This document shows, piece by piece, positions 9,356 to 16,872 of a DNA stretch of 33,382 bases. The DNA comes from Nitrospirota bacterium (GTDB lineage Bacteria; Nitrospirota; Thermodesulfovibrionia; Thermodesulfovibrionales; JdFR-85): assembly GCA_035873375.1 (NCBI GenBank), contig JAYWMQ010000045.1:1-33382 (forward strand), in the 5' to 3' direction. The notes beneath the pieces were generated by a model. That model was given only the letters and a program-made list of their open reading frames with translations. It searched no databases and was not told the DNA's origin. Positions within the stretch are counted from its first letter, which is position 1; each line of letters opens with the position of its first letter. The position numbers and the translations under genes were made by a program.

Positions 9356-10014
9356 TGGAAAAGATGGAACAGGAAAGATTGGAAGAAGCGCTGGAACTCC
9401 TGTGGGTTCTTGAAGAAGAGGAAAAGGGTGGGCTCAAACGTCTCAAGGGTTGTTCTGATGATGAAGGGATAGATGAGACCATTGCTGAACTGCAGAAGAG
9501 GGGCCTCATCACCGTTGACGGGGAAAACGTGGAATTCACTCCCGAAGGCAGAGAGATTGCCAGGGGCGTGGTGCGGAGACACAGGCTTGCCGAGAGGCTT
9601 TTTGCGGATGTCTTTGAGATGAAAGAGGAATATATTCATGAGGATGCCTGCAGGATGGAACATATTCTTAGCAAGGAACTGACTGACAGCGTCTGTACCT
9701 TTCTTGGCCACCCCCCCACTTGTCCTCACGACAAGCCCATTCCAAGAGGGGAATGTTGCAAGAAATACAGGGTAGATGTGGAACCACTGGTTATGAGGCT
9801 TGCTGATTTTGAAGTGGGTCAAAGGGGCAGGATTGTCTATATCGTTCCTTCAGATCCTTCACGTCTTAACCGGTTGAATTCCATAGGCATAAATGCCGGT
9901 TCCAAATTAAAGCTCCTTCAGAAATGGCCGTCAGTGGTGGTTCAAGTTGATGAAACCACTGTTGCAATTGATATAGATATTGCTAAGGAGATATTTGTAA
10001 AGAAGATAACCTGA
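9355..10014 (+). CDS. DtxR/MntR-family metal-dependent regulator with FeoA domain
   Basis: The 219-residue protein starts with a winged helix (about residues 5-65, including IDETIAELQKRGLITVDG). It continues with the DtxR dimerisation and metal domain. There, RRHRLAERLF and HEDACRMEHILS supply the His, Cys, Glu and His ligands seen in the IdeR/DtxR group, followed by LGHPPTCPHDKPIP. The C-terminal part (about 145-219) is a FeoA/SH3-like domain. Members bind Fe(II) or Mn(II) and then repress metal-uptake genes. Cys in the ligand set favours iron over manganese, by analogy. No metal transporter is adjacent. It overlaps gatA by 1 bp at the start, and its last 32 bp overlap the convergent sensor kinase gene. 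Confidence 0.88.
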   Translation: MEKMEQERLEEALELLWVLEEEEKGGLKRLKGCSDDEGIDETIAELQKRGLITVDGENVEFTPEGREIARGVVRRHRLAERLFADVFEMKEEYIHEDACRMEHILSKELTDSVCTFLGHPPTCPHDKPIPRGECCKKYRVDVEPLVMRLADFEVGQRGRIVYIVPSDPSRLNRLNSIGINAGSKLKLLQKWPSVVVQVDETTVAIDIDIAKEIFVKKIT

Positions 10015-11962
10015 CCGGCAATATTACCTTGAAGGTTGTCCCTTTATCCACCCTCTTTTTAACCTCTATTTTCCCTTCGTGTTTCTTGATTATCCTGTAA
10101 CTTATGGGAAGCCCCAGTCCTGTCCCCCTGTCCTTTTTGGTTGTAAAAAAGGGTTCGAATATCTTCTGGGCTACGTTGTCGGGAATGCCTGTGCCTGTGT
10201 CAGAGACCTCGATCATTACTGAAGTATCCATCTTTGCTGTACTGATGCTGAGAGTGCCGCCATTCGGCATTGACTGTACGGCGTTGTTGATCAGGTTGAG
10301 GAATACCTGCTTGAGCTGATTTGCATCTGCACTTATCTGGGGTATTTGCGAAAAGTCCTCGATTATATTTATTTCGGAATCCTTGAGGTTGAGAGAGATA
10401 AGGTCGATTACCTCTTTAAGTAGCCTGTTTATATCAACCTTGCTGATTTTGAGAGGCCATTTTTTTGAGAATTCCAGTAACTGCTGGACAATATCTCTTG
10501 CCCTGAGAGATTCGGATTCGATAATCTCAAGATCCCGCATGATGCTCTCAATATCCTCTTCCTCCCTCATGAGTTCCGCATATCCGAGTACGCTTGTCAG
10601 GGGATTATTGATTTCATGGGCAATATTGGCGGCAAGTTCGCCGATAGCAGCAAGTTTGGCCGCCTGTACAAGCTGTTCCTGTGTATCCTTAAGTTTTTGC
10701 ATCTGGGTGTGCAGATCCCTGTACAACTGGGCGTTATCCATGGCAACCGAGAAATTATTTGCAATTACGCTGAGGAGCCGTATGTCTTCTTCAACAAAGT
10801 CTGCACCCTCTTTATTGATGGTCATCAGAAAACCTGTAAGTATTCCTTTCTGTTTCAGCCATATTACAGCCAGGTTGCGGATATTGTCGGTTTCTCTCAG
10901 CAGGAGTTGTTTTGTTACATGATCTTCGGGGAGGATGATTATGGACCGTTTATTGCTTTTGAGATAAAGACTGTTTATGAAAGAGGGCTCATACGACCAG
11001 TTTTCAACATCGCTGTCAGTAAAGCCATAGGCTGGAAAAGCCGAAGCATACCTGTCTCTCTCCCTGTCATACAAAAATACAAGAACTTTTTCCGCCCTGA
11101 TGATCTCGGCAACACCAAATACCATCTCCCTTATGATATCCTGTTTATTGGTTACCATATGGAAGGAAAGGGTCAGTCTGTATAATCCGCTTAGCCTCAT
11201 CATGTAGTTCATATTCCTCTCATGGCCTTCTTTCAGAGAGAGGCTCATCTCATTGAATACCCTGGCAAGATGTCCAAACTCAGTGGTGTCGGAAGAATCT
11301 ATGGTATAACCGAGGTTACCTGAGGCAACCTCTCTTGCGGCATCGGAGAGTTCCCTTATGGGTTTGAGTATCTCGCTTGTAAGGTTGACTGCTATAATAC
11401 CTCCGGTCAGCATTATACCCAGGAGACTCGCAAGGAGGATCTGTTTTATGCGTTCAACTTTACGCAAGGCCGTTCCGGACTTTTCCTTGAGTTTCTGGTT
11501 GGTGATAAAGGCCATCTCCCGTGTGTTCTGCAACAGCATTTCTCCTATATCAGCTGTTACCATCTGGAGTCTCTTTACCCTTTCGGGGTTTGCTGTGGTA
11601 GTTATGAAGGCGCTGAGCGCTTCCTTGTATTTCTCGGTAAATCTCTTCAAACTGATGAGTTTTCTGGTAAGGGCCCTGCTGTGGTGGCATCCCGTGCATC
11701 TGGTAACCGCCTTATCAAGGGAGTTGACGTTGTCAACGATTACATCCAGGTCAGTACCAAAAGATGTCCCTATAGTGTAGAGGTTGGTCTGTACTGTCTG
11801 CAGATTGATTACGAGGTTTTGGCGTATAATCTCAACCTTGTGGAGGGTTATAAGGCTCTTCAGGTCTCTTGTGACCTGAGATAATGCCGTAATTGCTATC
11901 CCTCCGCTGAGGGCGAAAAGCAGAAAGATGAGTAAGAGATATTGCGTTATTTTTTTGCGCAT
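9983..11962 (-). CDS. membrane sensor histidine kinase with heme c motif in its sensor domain
   Basis: The protein has 659 residues. The order is TM1 (about 7-28), an extracytoplasmic helical sensor (29-172), TM2 (173-193), HAMP (194-246), GAF (about 255-410), HisKA with His449 in AANIAHEINNPLTS, and HATPase with LINNA, DTGTGIP and GTGLGLPIS. It lacks a receiver domain. The sensor contains CTGCH (residues 89-93), a CxxCH heme c attachment motif, on the side of the membrane where cytochrome c is matured. I infer a covalently bound heme and redox or gas sensing. The gene ends the cytochrome-barrel-binding protein cluster, 40 bp after the PhnD-like gene. No response regulator is found nearby. 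Its 3' end overlaps the DtxR-type gene. Confidence 0.92.
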   Translation of the reverse strand: MRKKITQYLLLIFLLFALSGGIAITALSQVTRDLKSLITLHKVEIIRQNLVINLQTVQTNLYTIGTSFGTDLDVIVDNVNSLDKAVTRCTGCHHSRALTRKLISLKRFTEKYKEALSAFITTTANPERVKRLQMVTADIGEMLLQNTREMAFITNQKLKEKSGTALRKVERIKQILLASLLGIMLTGGIIAVNLTSEILKPIRELSDAAREVASGNLGYTIDSSDTTEFGHLARVFNEMSLSLKEGHERNMNYMMRLSGLYRLTLSFHMVTNKQDIIREMVFGVAEIIRAEKVLVFLYDRERDRYASAFPAYGFTDSDVENWSYEPSFINSLYLKSNKRSIIILPEDHVTKQLLLRETDNIRNLAVIWLKQKGILTGFLMTINKEGADFVEEDIRLLSVIANNFSVAMDNAQLYRDLHTQMQKLKDTQEQLVQAAKLAAIGELAANIAHEINNPLTSVLGYAELMREEEDIESIMRDLEIIESESLRARDIVQQLLEFSKKWPLKISKVDINRLLKEVIDLISLNLKDSEINIIEDFSQIPQISADANQLKQVFLNLINNAVQSMPNGGTLSISTAKMDTSVMIEVSDTGTGIPDNVAQKIFEPFFTTKKDRGTGLGLPISYRIIKKHEGKIEVKKRVDKGTTFKVILPVRLSSLQISP

Positions 11963-12002
11963 CTATGGGCTCCGGCAGTTAAAAAACTGAAAAAGTTTTC
12001 TT

Positions 12003-12893
12003 TCATCTGACCCTGTACTGGTATGTTTCTATATCCTCTCCGAGTGTTTTCAGCATTTCATAAACGGGTTTGAAGTCTTCAACGGATGCCTCGATAAATC
12101 GCTTTGCCCGCAGTTTTGCAAGAATCTTTCGCCCCTCTTCGTTGCGGTCCATTGTCAGAAGCACTTCTTTTATCATCTTCTTCATATCTTCCGGGAGGTC
12201 TTTTCTCAGGCATAATGTGCTTTCAGGCATAAGGGGAGATTTTGCGATGATTCTTAGTTCACTCTTGATCGTTGGGTCCCGTGAGACGAGATTATTGTAA
12301 ATGGTATTTTTTATACAGCCTATATCAGCCCTTCCATCAAGTACTGCATAGACGGAGGAATCGTGGCTGCCTGTAAAGTAGTATTCCGAGAAGAAATCAT
12401 TCAGGTTTTTCACCCCGTGAGATCTGAAATAGGATAGAGGGAAAAGATAGCCTGTCACTGTTGCCCTGTCCACAAAGGCCAACACCGTTCCTTTCATATC
12501 GGCGACAGTCCTTATCCCGCTATCCTTCCTTACGATTATATAACCATAGGAGTATGTCGATCCGTCTAAATTTACAGGGCGCACAAGCGGCTCTATATCG
12601 AGTTTTTCGATGGCGAGGGCGCCTGTCAGGTCCCCAAAAAAAGCACCGTCCAGTCCCCGCTGAACAAACCTGTCTATAATGTCACCATAGCGGCTGAGTA
12701 TCGTCAGCCTGACCGTTATCCCCGTCCTTGCCGAAAGGTACCCGGCAAGGGGTTTATATCTCTCTATCTGTTTGAATATATTCTGCTCGGGGATGAGTCC
12801 TATCAGCAGTTCCCTCTCTTCTGCATTGGCCCTGAGTGTTTGAGTGAAGAGGATCAAACAGAGCAGTGCAGCTATGGCAATAAATCTCGCCAT
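12003..12893 (-). CDS. PhnD-like periplasmic solute-binding protein
   Basis: A cleavable signal peptide (residues 1-24, ending RANA) precedes a 272-residue type 2 periplasmic binding fold. PhnD-family segments include IGLIPEQNIFKQIERYKPLAGYL, RFVQRGLDGAFFGDLTG, YSYGYIIVRKDSGIRTVADMKG, VDRATVTGYLFP and AVLDGRADIGCI. Relatives bind phosphonate, phosphite or phosphate. Many homologues instead feed ligand information to sensor kinases. No ABC permease or ATPase is encoded here and a histidine kinase follows 40 bp downstream, so I infer a sensory role. The ATG overlaps the stop of the upstream gene (TAATG), implying coupled translation. The ligand cannot be read from sequence. Confidence 0.87.
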   Translation of the reverse strand: MARFIAIAALLCLILFTQTLRANAEERELLIGLIPEQNIFKQIERYKPLAGYLSARTGITVRLTILSRYGDIIDRFVQRGLDGAFFGDLTGALAIEKLDIEPLVRPVNLDGSTYSYGYIIVRKDSGIRTVADMKGTVLAFVDRATVTGYLFPLSYFRSHGVKNLNDFFSEYYFTGSHDSSVYAVLDGRADIGCIKNTIYNNLVSRDPTIKSELRIIAKSPLMPESTLCLRKDLPEDMKKMIKEVLLTMDRNEEGRKILAKLRAKRFIEASVEDFKPVYEMLKTLGEDIETYQYRVR

Positions 12894-13822
12894 TATTTTA
12901 TCACCCTGTCTGATTCCGTTAATAGTTCTATAGGGATATCCAGTCCAAGTTCTATGGCGAGTTTCATGTTGAATGTGAGGGAGTTTTTTAAGAGGGCAGT
13001 ATTTTTAATGCTGTTTATGTCCCTGTTGTTTATGAACTGGATGAGGTTTTTTGCCAGTATGGCACCCTGCTTGCGGGGGTCACTGGAAAGTGTTATGAGA
13101 GAATATTCTTCAAGTCCATCCATGACTGTGACCAATGGAACAGACTTTTTTCTGAAGATCAGAATGTAATCCGGAAAATATTTATTTATAAGTGCACTGC
13201 TTGTAAGCAAGAGGCTGTCATAGGATAAGAGCCTTAACCTTTCACCAATCTCGCCTGGCCTCTTTATAGGTATTTCCACAACATCAAGTGATAAAGTTTT
13301 GCATACATCCTTTACATCGTTGTACTGGGTTTTGGTGCTGGGTTCAGCGTCTGAGTATAATACCCCTATTTTTTTGATGTCCCCGGTCTTCCTCAGATAG
13401 CGGATGATGCTTGATACAGGGACCTTGTAGCCAACTCCTCTTATGTTTTTTCCTTTTATACCTGACCTTTCAGGTTCATATACCGCAGCATAAATAATTG
13501 GAATGGAGGAAGATTCATACAGTGCAGCACGGGCAGCTCCGGAACCGTAAACGATTATGAGGGAGGCGTCATAGGCGATTACCTTTCTTATGGCATTGCT
13601 CCACGCAAGTGTATCAGGGTTGGGTCTCTGTACAATAAACCGAATTTTCTGGTCGTAGCCCTTATCAAACAGTTCCCTGACGAGTTCCTCGTGTATTTCC
13701 CTGTAAAAGGGCAGGTCGCCTGAGAAGACCACACCTGCAATAATCTTCTCCTTTGTAGCAGCATGAAGAGTGCTTGAGAGGATTGAGAGAAGAATCAGGA
13801 TTGATAGAATCAGCCTTTTTAT
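12893..13822 (-). CDS. ABC_sub_bind-type periplasmic binding protein with apparent AUA start
   Basis: This is a TrpX/DUF534-like (ABC transporter substrate-binding, PF04392-type) protein. It has two Rossmann-like lobes, with KIIAGVVFSGDLPFYREIHE at the start, SLIIVYGSGAARAA, SIPIIYAAVYEPERSG, KKIGVLYSDAEPSTKTQYN and SLLLTSSALIN. The first standard start, GTG at 13732, would cut into the first beta strand. Upstream in the same frame lies a clear signal peptide (KRLILSIL...STLHA) reaching an ATA at 13822-13820. GAGGTGG is positioned 4 nt before it, and a TGA closes the frame further upstream. No ATG, GTG or TTG exists between that stop and 13732. CTG at 13813 is a weaker option. The gene follows the barrel gene stop by 1 nt. 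No permease is present, so a sensing role with the kinase is inferred. Confidence 0.8.
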   Translation of the reverse strand: MKRLILSILILLSILSSTLHAATKEKIIAGVVFSGDLPFYREIHEELVRELFDKGYDQKIRFIVQRPNPDTLAWSNAIRKVIAYDASLIIVYGSGAARAALYESSSIPIIYAAVYEPERSGIKGKNIRGVGYKVPVSSIIRYLRKTGDIKKIGVLYSDAEPSTKTQYNDVKDVCKTLSLDVVEIPIKRPGEIGERLRLLSYDSLLLTSSALINKYFPDYILIFRKKSVPLVTVMDGLEEYSLITLSSDPRKQGAILAKNLIQFINNRDINSIKNTALLKNSLTFNMKLAIELGLDIPIELLTESDRVIK

Positions 13823-13823
13823 T

Positions 13824-15821
13824 TTACCACCTCTTTGTCAGAATCAGGATTGCCTGGTAGAATTTACCATCGTTATTGTCGTCAATCCTGTCATTATAGT
13901 CTCTGAGGCCCAATAATGTCTCTATACCAAAGCCGTTGATTATTGCATAGCTGCTCCTGATGGAGACATCAGTCTCTGTTACCTTGAGCATGGAGAACGA
14001 GGCAATATCTTCAGACAGTGGATTGTTGGTCCGGAATTTCCCCTTTGAATGTGTTTGTCCGATGTCGGCAGAAATATCCGTCCTGTCGTTGATCTGGTGA
14101 GTGATGCCGATAGAGTACGATGTTGATTCGTCACTATAAGGAATGCCGTTTTCTATAATGGGGTCACCGGGACTGGAAGAGCCGTCGCCTAAAAATGTGG
14201 AGTACAGCAGTGACTGTCTCAGATTATTTTTGTAGTATCCGCATCCCAGAGTAAGGGATGTCTTTTCTCCCGGAGTGAGCATGAGGAGGCCGAATATATT
14301 ATGGGTGGTATTATTTCTTTGTCCCACCTCGGATACAATATCATCGGCGGTGTTAACGAATCTGAGGTGGTCCCTCTGGTCCTTTTTAAGGTTATAAGTC
14401 AGAACGGTCAATACTCCAGGAAATGGAGAGTAACTTGTATAGAGATTGAGCTCATGGGACTGGTCCGGTTCTGTGTTATAGACCGGATTCTTAAGGTCAC
14501 TATATTTATAACGGGTCCTGAACTTTACTCCCTTCAATAACGTACCGTAGACTTTAAGGGTAAGAGTGTTTACCGTTGTGTCCCTGTTAGCCAGCAACCA
14601 CTCCTCTGTATCAGAGCGGTCTTTCCTGCTGACAGAGTAAGTTCCCGCAAGATTAATGCCCCTTAAGGGTCGTGCCCTGATATTCAGTGAGACCTCCCTG
14701 CGCCTGACATCCAGGGGTGGACGCACTTTATAAGTCAGCTCATTGCTGAGACCATTGAGGACGGTAGTTGCAGGAGCGTCCTCGTCCGTATTCCTGTAAC
14801 TGAACCTGAGAAAGAATGATAGTTCGTCCATCGGTATATAACTTAGCTGGCCTGCACCAAGAATCATATCCCTCTTTACACTGCTGTCCTGATTTGACTG
14901 TCTGACGCTGCCAACTGATGCCGAGGCAGTAATACGCCCTGTATAAGATGAATGTACCTTTATATAATCAGAGGATGTGCGTGTTTCCGGTATCTGGTTG
15001 TGTGGATAGACATCCTCAGGCCTGATACTGGTTGCAGGGTAGAGGTCTGCAAGAACCTTGTTTCCGTTTGGAATAAACTTTTTCTCTCCGTGGGAGTACT
15101 CAATCTCTACAGGTCCAAAATGACCATTGGAGCCTATAATCAACTCTTCCGTCCTGAAATCGATTTGCCTGCCCTGAGACGTTACAGTCATGTCATTAAA
15201 GGTCCCGATGAGAAACCTCTGTTGAATTTCGCCTTCCTTATCATATCTGAAGTATCTTGTATAGAGATGGACCGGGTAGTCCGGGGTCTTGAGTCTTAAG
15301 AAAAAATCGCTTATCCTGGTATCTGCCTGATACGTTTCTCCTGTATTTCTATCCTCATATTTTCTCTTGACTTCATCAGGATTGGAATCCGGGAGTTTGT
15401 AGTGGTCGAGATTATGTATGAGTTCTCTCATGATCAGCCTTGAGAGCAGAATCTCCCTGTATGCATAGCCTGTATCGAGGTACAGGTCGTCTTTTTCATA
15501 ACTGAGAAAATCGAGGTAGAATCTGTGTGGCAGTGGGTAAACCTCGATCCCTGTCCTCAGGGCGGGTGATTTGATCCCTGACTGGTATTCTATCACCCTT
15601 TGAGAGCCGTCAAGTTTGGACCAGCTATAACCGATCCCGAGAGAGTATCTGGGGCTGTATGTCTGGTCCGGATCTTCTTCGGCCCTGAGAGGAGCCGGAA
15701 AGAGTAAAGTCAGGACAACAAACGTCACAAGGACATATAGATAACGGAGGGTGATATCCTGATAAAAGCATAACCCCCTTGCTACATCCGGGTTCCTTAT
15801 TACTGGTTGGATGTTCATCAT
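13824..15821 (-). CDS. outer-membrane beta-barrel, MtrB/PioB-like decaheme-associated porin
   Basis: The protein is 665 residues long with a signal peptide ending near residue 47 (PAPLRA|EED). It is full of alternating polar/hydrophobic strands (for example YSLGIGYSWSKLDG, FFLRFSYRNTDED, TLTLKVYGTLLKGVKFRTRYKYSDL) and ends in a C-terminal strand with terminal aromatic Trp. Size, strand-dense sequence and coupling to a ten-heme lipoprotein match MtrB/PioB, the barrel that sheaths MtrA in porin-cytochrome electron conduits. The N-terminal CxxC found in Shewanella MtrB is not seen. Assignment therefore rests on architecture and neighbourhood. Its ATG overlaps the cytochrome stop (ATGA), and its stop is 1 nt from the next gene's apparent start. 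Confidence 0.78.
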   Translation of the reverse strand: MMNIQPVIRNPDVARGLCFYQDITLRYLYVLVTFVVLTLLFPAPLRAEEDPDQTYSPRYSLGIGYSWSKLDGSQRVIEYQSGIKSPALRTGIEVYPLPHRFYLDFLSYEKDDLYLDTGYAYREILLSRLIMRELIHNLDHYKLPDSNPDEVKRKYEDRNTGETYQADTRISDFFLRLKTPDYPVHLYTRYFRYDKEGEIQQRFLIGTFNDMTVTSQGRQIDFRTEELIIGSNGHFGPVEIEYSHGEKKFIPNGNKVLADLYPATSIRPEDVYPHNQIPETRTSSDYIKVHSSYTGRITASASVGSVRQSNQDSSVKRDMILGAGQLSYIPMDELSFFLRFSYRNTDEDAPATTVLNGLSNELTYKVRPPLDVRRREVSLNIRARPLRGINLAGTYSVSRKDRSDTEEWLLANRDTTVNTLTLKVYGTLLKGVKFRTRYKYSDLKNPVYNTEPDQSHELNLYTSYSPFPGVLTVLTYNLKKDQRDHLRFVNTADDIVSEVGQRNNTTHNIFGLLMLTPGEKTSLTLGCGYYKNNLRQSLLYSTFLGDGSSSPGDPIIENGIPYSDESTSYSIGITHQINDRTDISADIGQTHSKGKFRTNNPLSEDIASFSMLKVTETDVSIRSSYAIINGFGIETLLGLRDYNDRIDDNNDGKFYQAILILTKRW

Positions 15822-16828
15822 TGGATGAATCTTCCCTTGCCTCCCGGTGATGGTATGTCCGTGCCATGTATCTGACTATGACAGTTTGTGCATCTGGTAA
15901 AGAAGAAGCCTTTCAGTGCAATGCTTTTAGGCTCACCTGTGGCAGTATTTATTCTATGGCTCTGATGGCATTGAAGGCACAGAAACGGTTCTCTCACGAC
16001 AAGGAGGTTATTGTTCGGAGAGCCGTGAGGAGTGTGGCAGTTGAGGCAATCCTCTGTCAGGTCGGCATGTTCGTACAGGAAGGGGCCTTCCTTCTCCCCA
16101 TGGCAGCGCGTGCAGACCTCTTTAACCGTGGACTTCCTCAGGAGCTTTTCCGATGTTGTACCGTGCGGGTTATGACAGTCAGTACAGTAGACCTTACCCT
16201 CAGGTACTGGATGATGGCTTGGCATCTTAAAGTAGGCCATTATATCCTGATGACATTTAAAACACATGGTGGCTGTATCCTTTGGTTTTACCTTCAGGTC
16301 AGGGCCTTCGTGTATCCTGTGACAGTCTGAGCAGGAAACGTCGTTTACTGCATGAATACCGGCATTCCATTCATGGAGATTGAAGGTGGCATTACCAGTA
16401 TGACATTTAAGACATATAAGGTTTTTTGCAATCGCCGGAAGGTTATTAATGTCGATCAGTGTCTTGTAATTACATTCCGTCCTGATTCCCTTTTTGTTGT
16501 TTTCCTCAACGAGTTCACTGGTTATGCCCTTGATTGCCAGGCTTCCGGGACCATGACAGGATTCGCAGTCAACAAGGGGCAGTCCTGACTCTCTCCTGAG
16601 TTGTGCCCCCATTGTGCTTGCATCAAAAGCGGCCTTGATTTCATCATGATCATGACAGGCAGAAAGACAGGTCTCTGTTCCCACATATTCTGCATCAAGA
16701 CGTCCGGCTATCATTTTTTCGTATTCGTTCAGCGGAAGTAAGGGTTTTGATCTCTTGAGTTCAGTGCACGCATACAGAACAGTCAGCCCGAGTAACAGGA
16801 CTGCTATAACAGATAGCCGGTGTTTCAT
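15818..16828 (-). CDS. decaheme c-type cytochrome lipoprotein, MtrA/DmsE-like
   Basis: The 336-residue protein has a lipoprotein signal (lipobox LYAC, Cys21). It carries nine CxxCH heme sites (CESCH, CLKCH, CSDCH, CFKCH, CTDCH, CTRCH, CLNCH, CLQCH, CTNCH) plus a first site that reads CLSACH, a CX3CH. Ten hemes in about 330 residues is the MtrA/DmsE size class. These proteins pass electrons through an outer-membrane barrel to or from extracellular acceptors. YVGTETC and DCESCHGPGS match DmsE-family text. The lipid anchor suggests attachment to a membrane. The gene sits 44 bp after RNase J. A TATAAT on the minus strand at 16854-16849 without a good -35 could start a separate transcript. No cell-surface cytochrome of MtrC type is in the window. 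Confidence 0.9.
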   Translation of the reverse strand: MKHRLSVIAVLLLGLTVLYACTELKRSKPLLPLNEYEKMIAGRLDAEYVGTETCLSACHDHDEIKAAFDASTMGAQLRRESGLPLVDCESCHGPGSLAIKGITSELVEENNKKGIRTECNYKTLIDINNLPAIAKNLICLKCHTGNATFNLHEWNAGIHAVNDVSCSDCHRIHEGPDLKVKPKDTATMCFKCHQDIMAYFKMPSHHPVPEGKVYCTDCHNPHGTTSEKLLRKSTVKEVCTRCHGEKEGPFLYEHADLTEDCLNCHTPHGSPNNNLLVVREPFLCLQCHQSHRINTATGEPKSIALKGFFFTRCTNCHSQIHGTDIPSPGGKGRFIQ

Positions 16829-16872
16829 TCTGACCCCTTTTCGTAATTATTATAATATTACAGAATATCAGA

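Noticed and set aside
12893-13732. GTG at 13732 as start of the TrpX-like binding protein
   Set aside because: It would remove the signal peptide and cut the first beta strand, and no ribosome site precedes it.
16849-16854. Minus-strand TATAAT before the cytochrome gene as a firm promoter
   Set aside because: There is no acceptable -35 box at 16-19 bp; the AT-rich gap gives such matches easily. Kept only as a note in the cytochrome entry.
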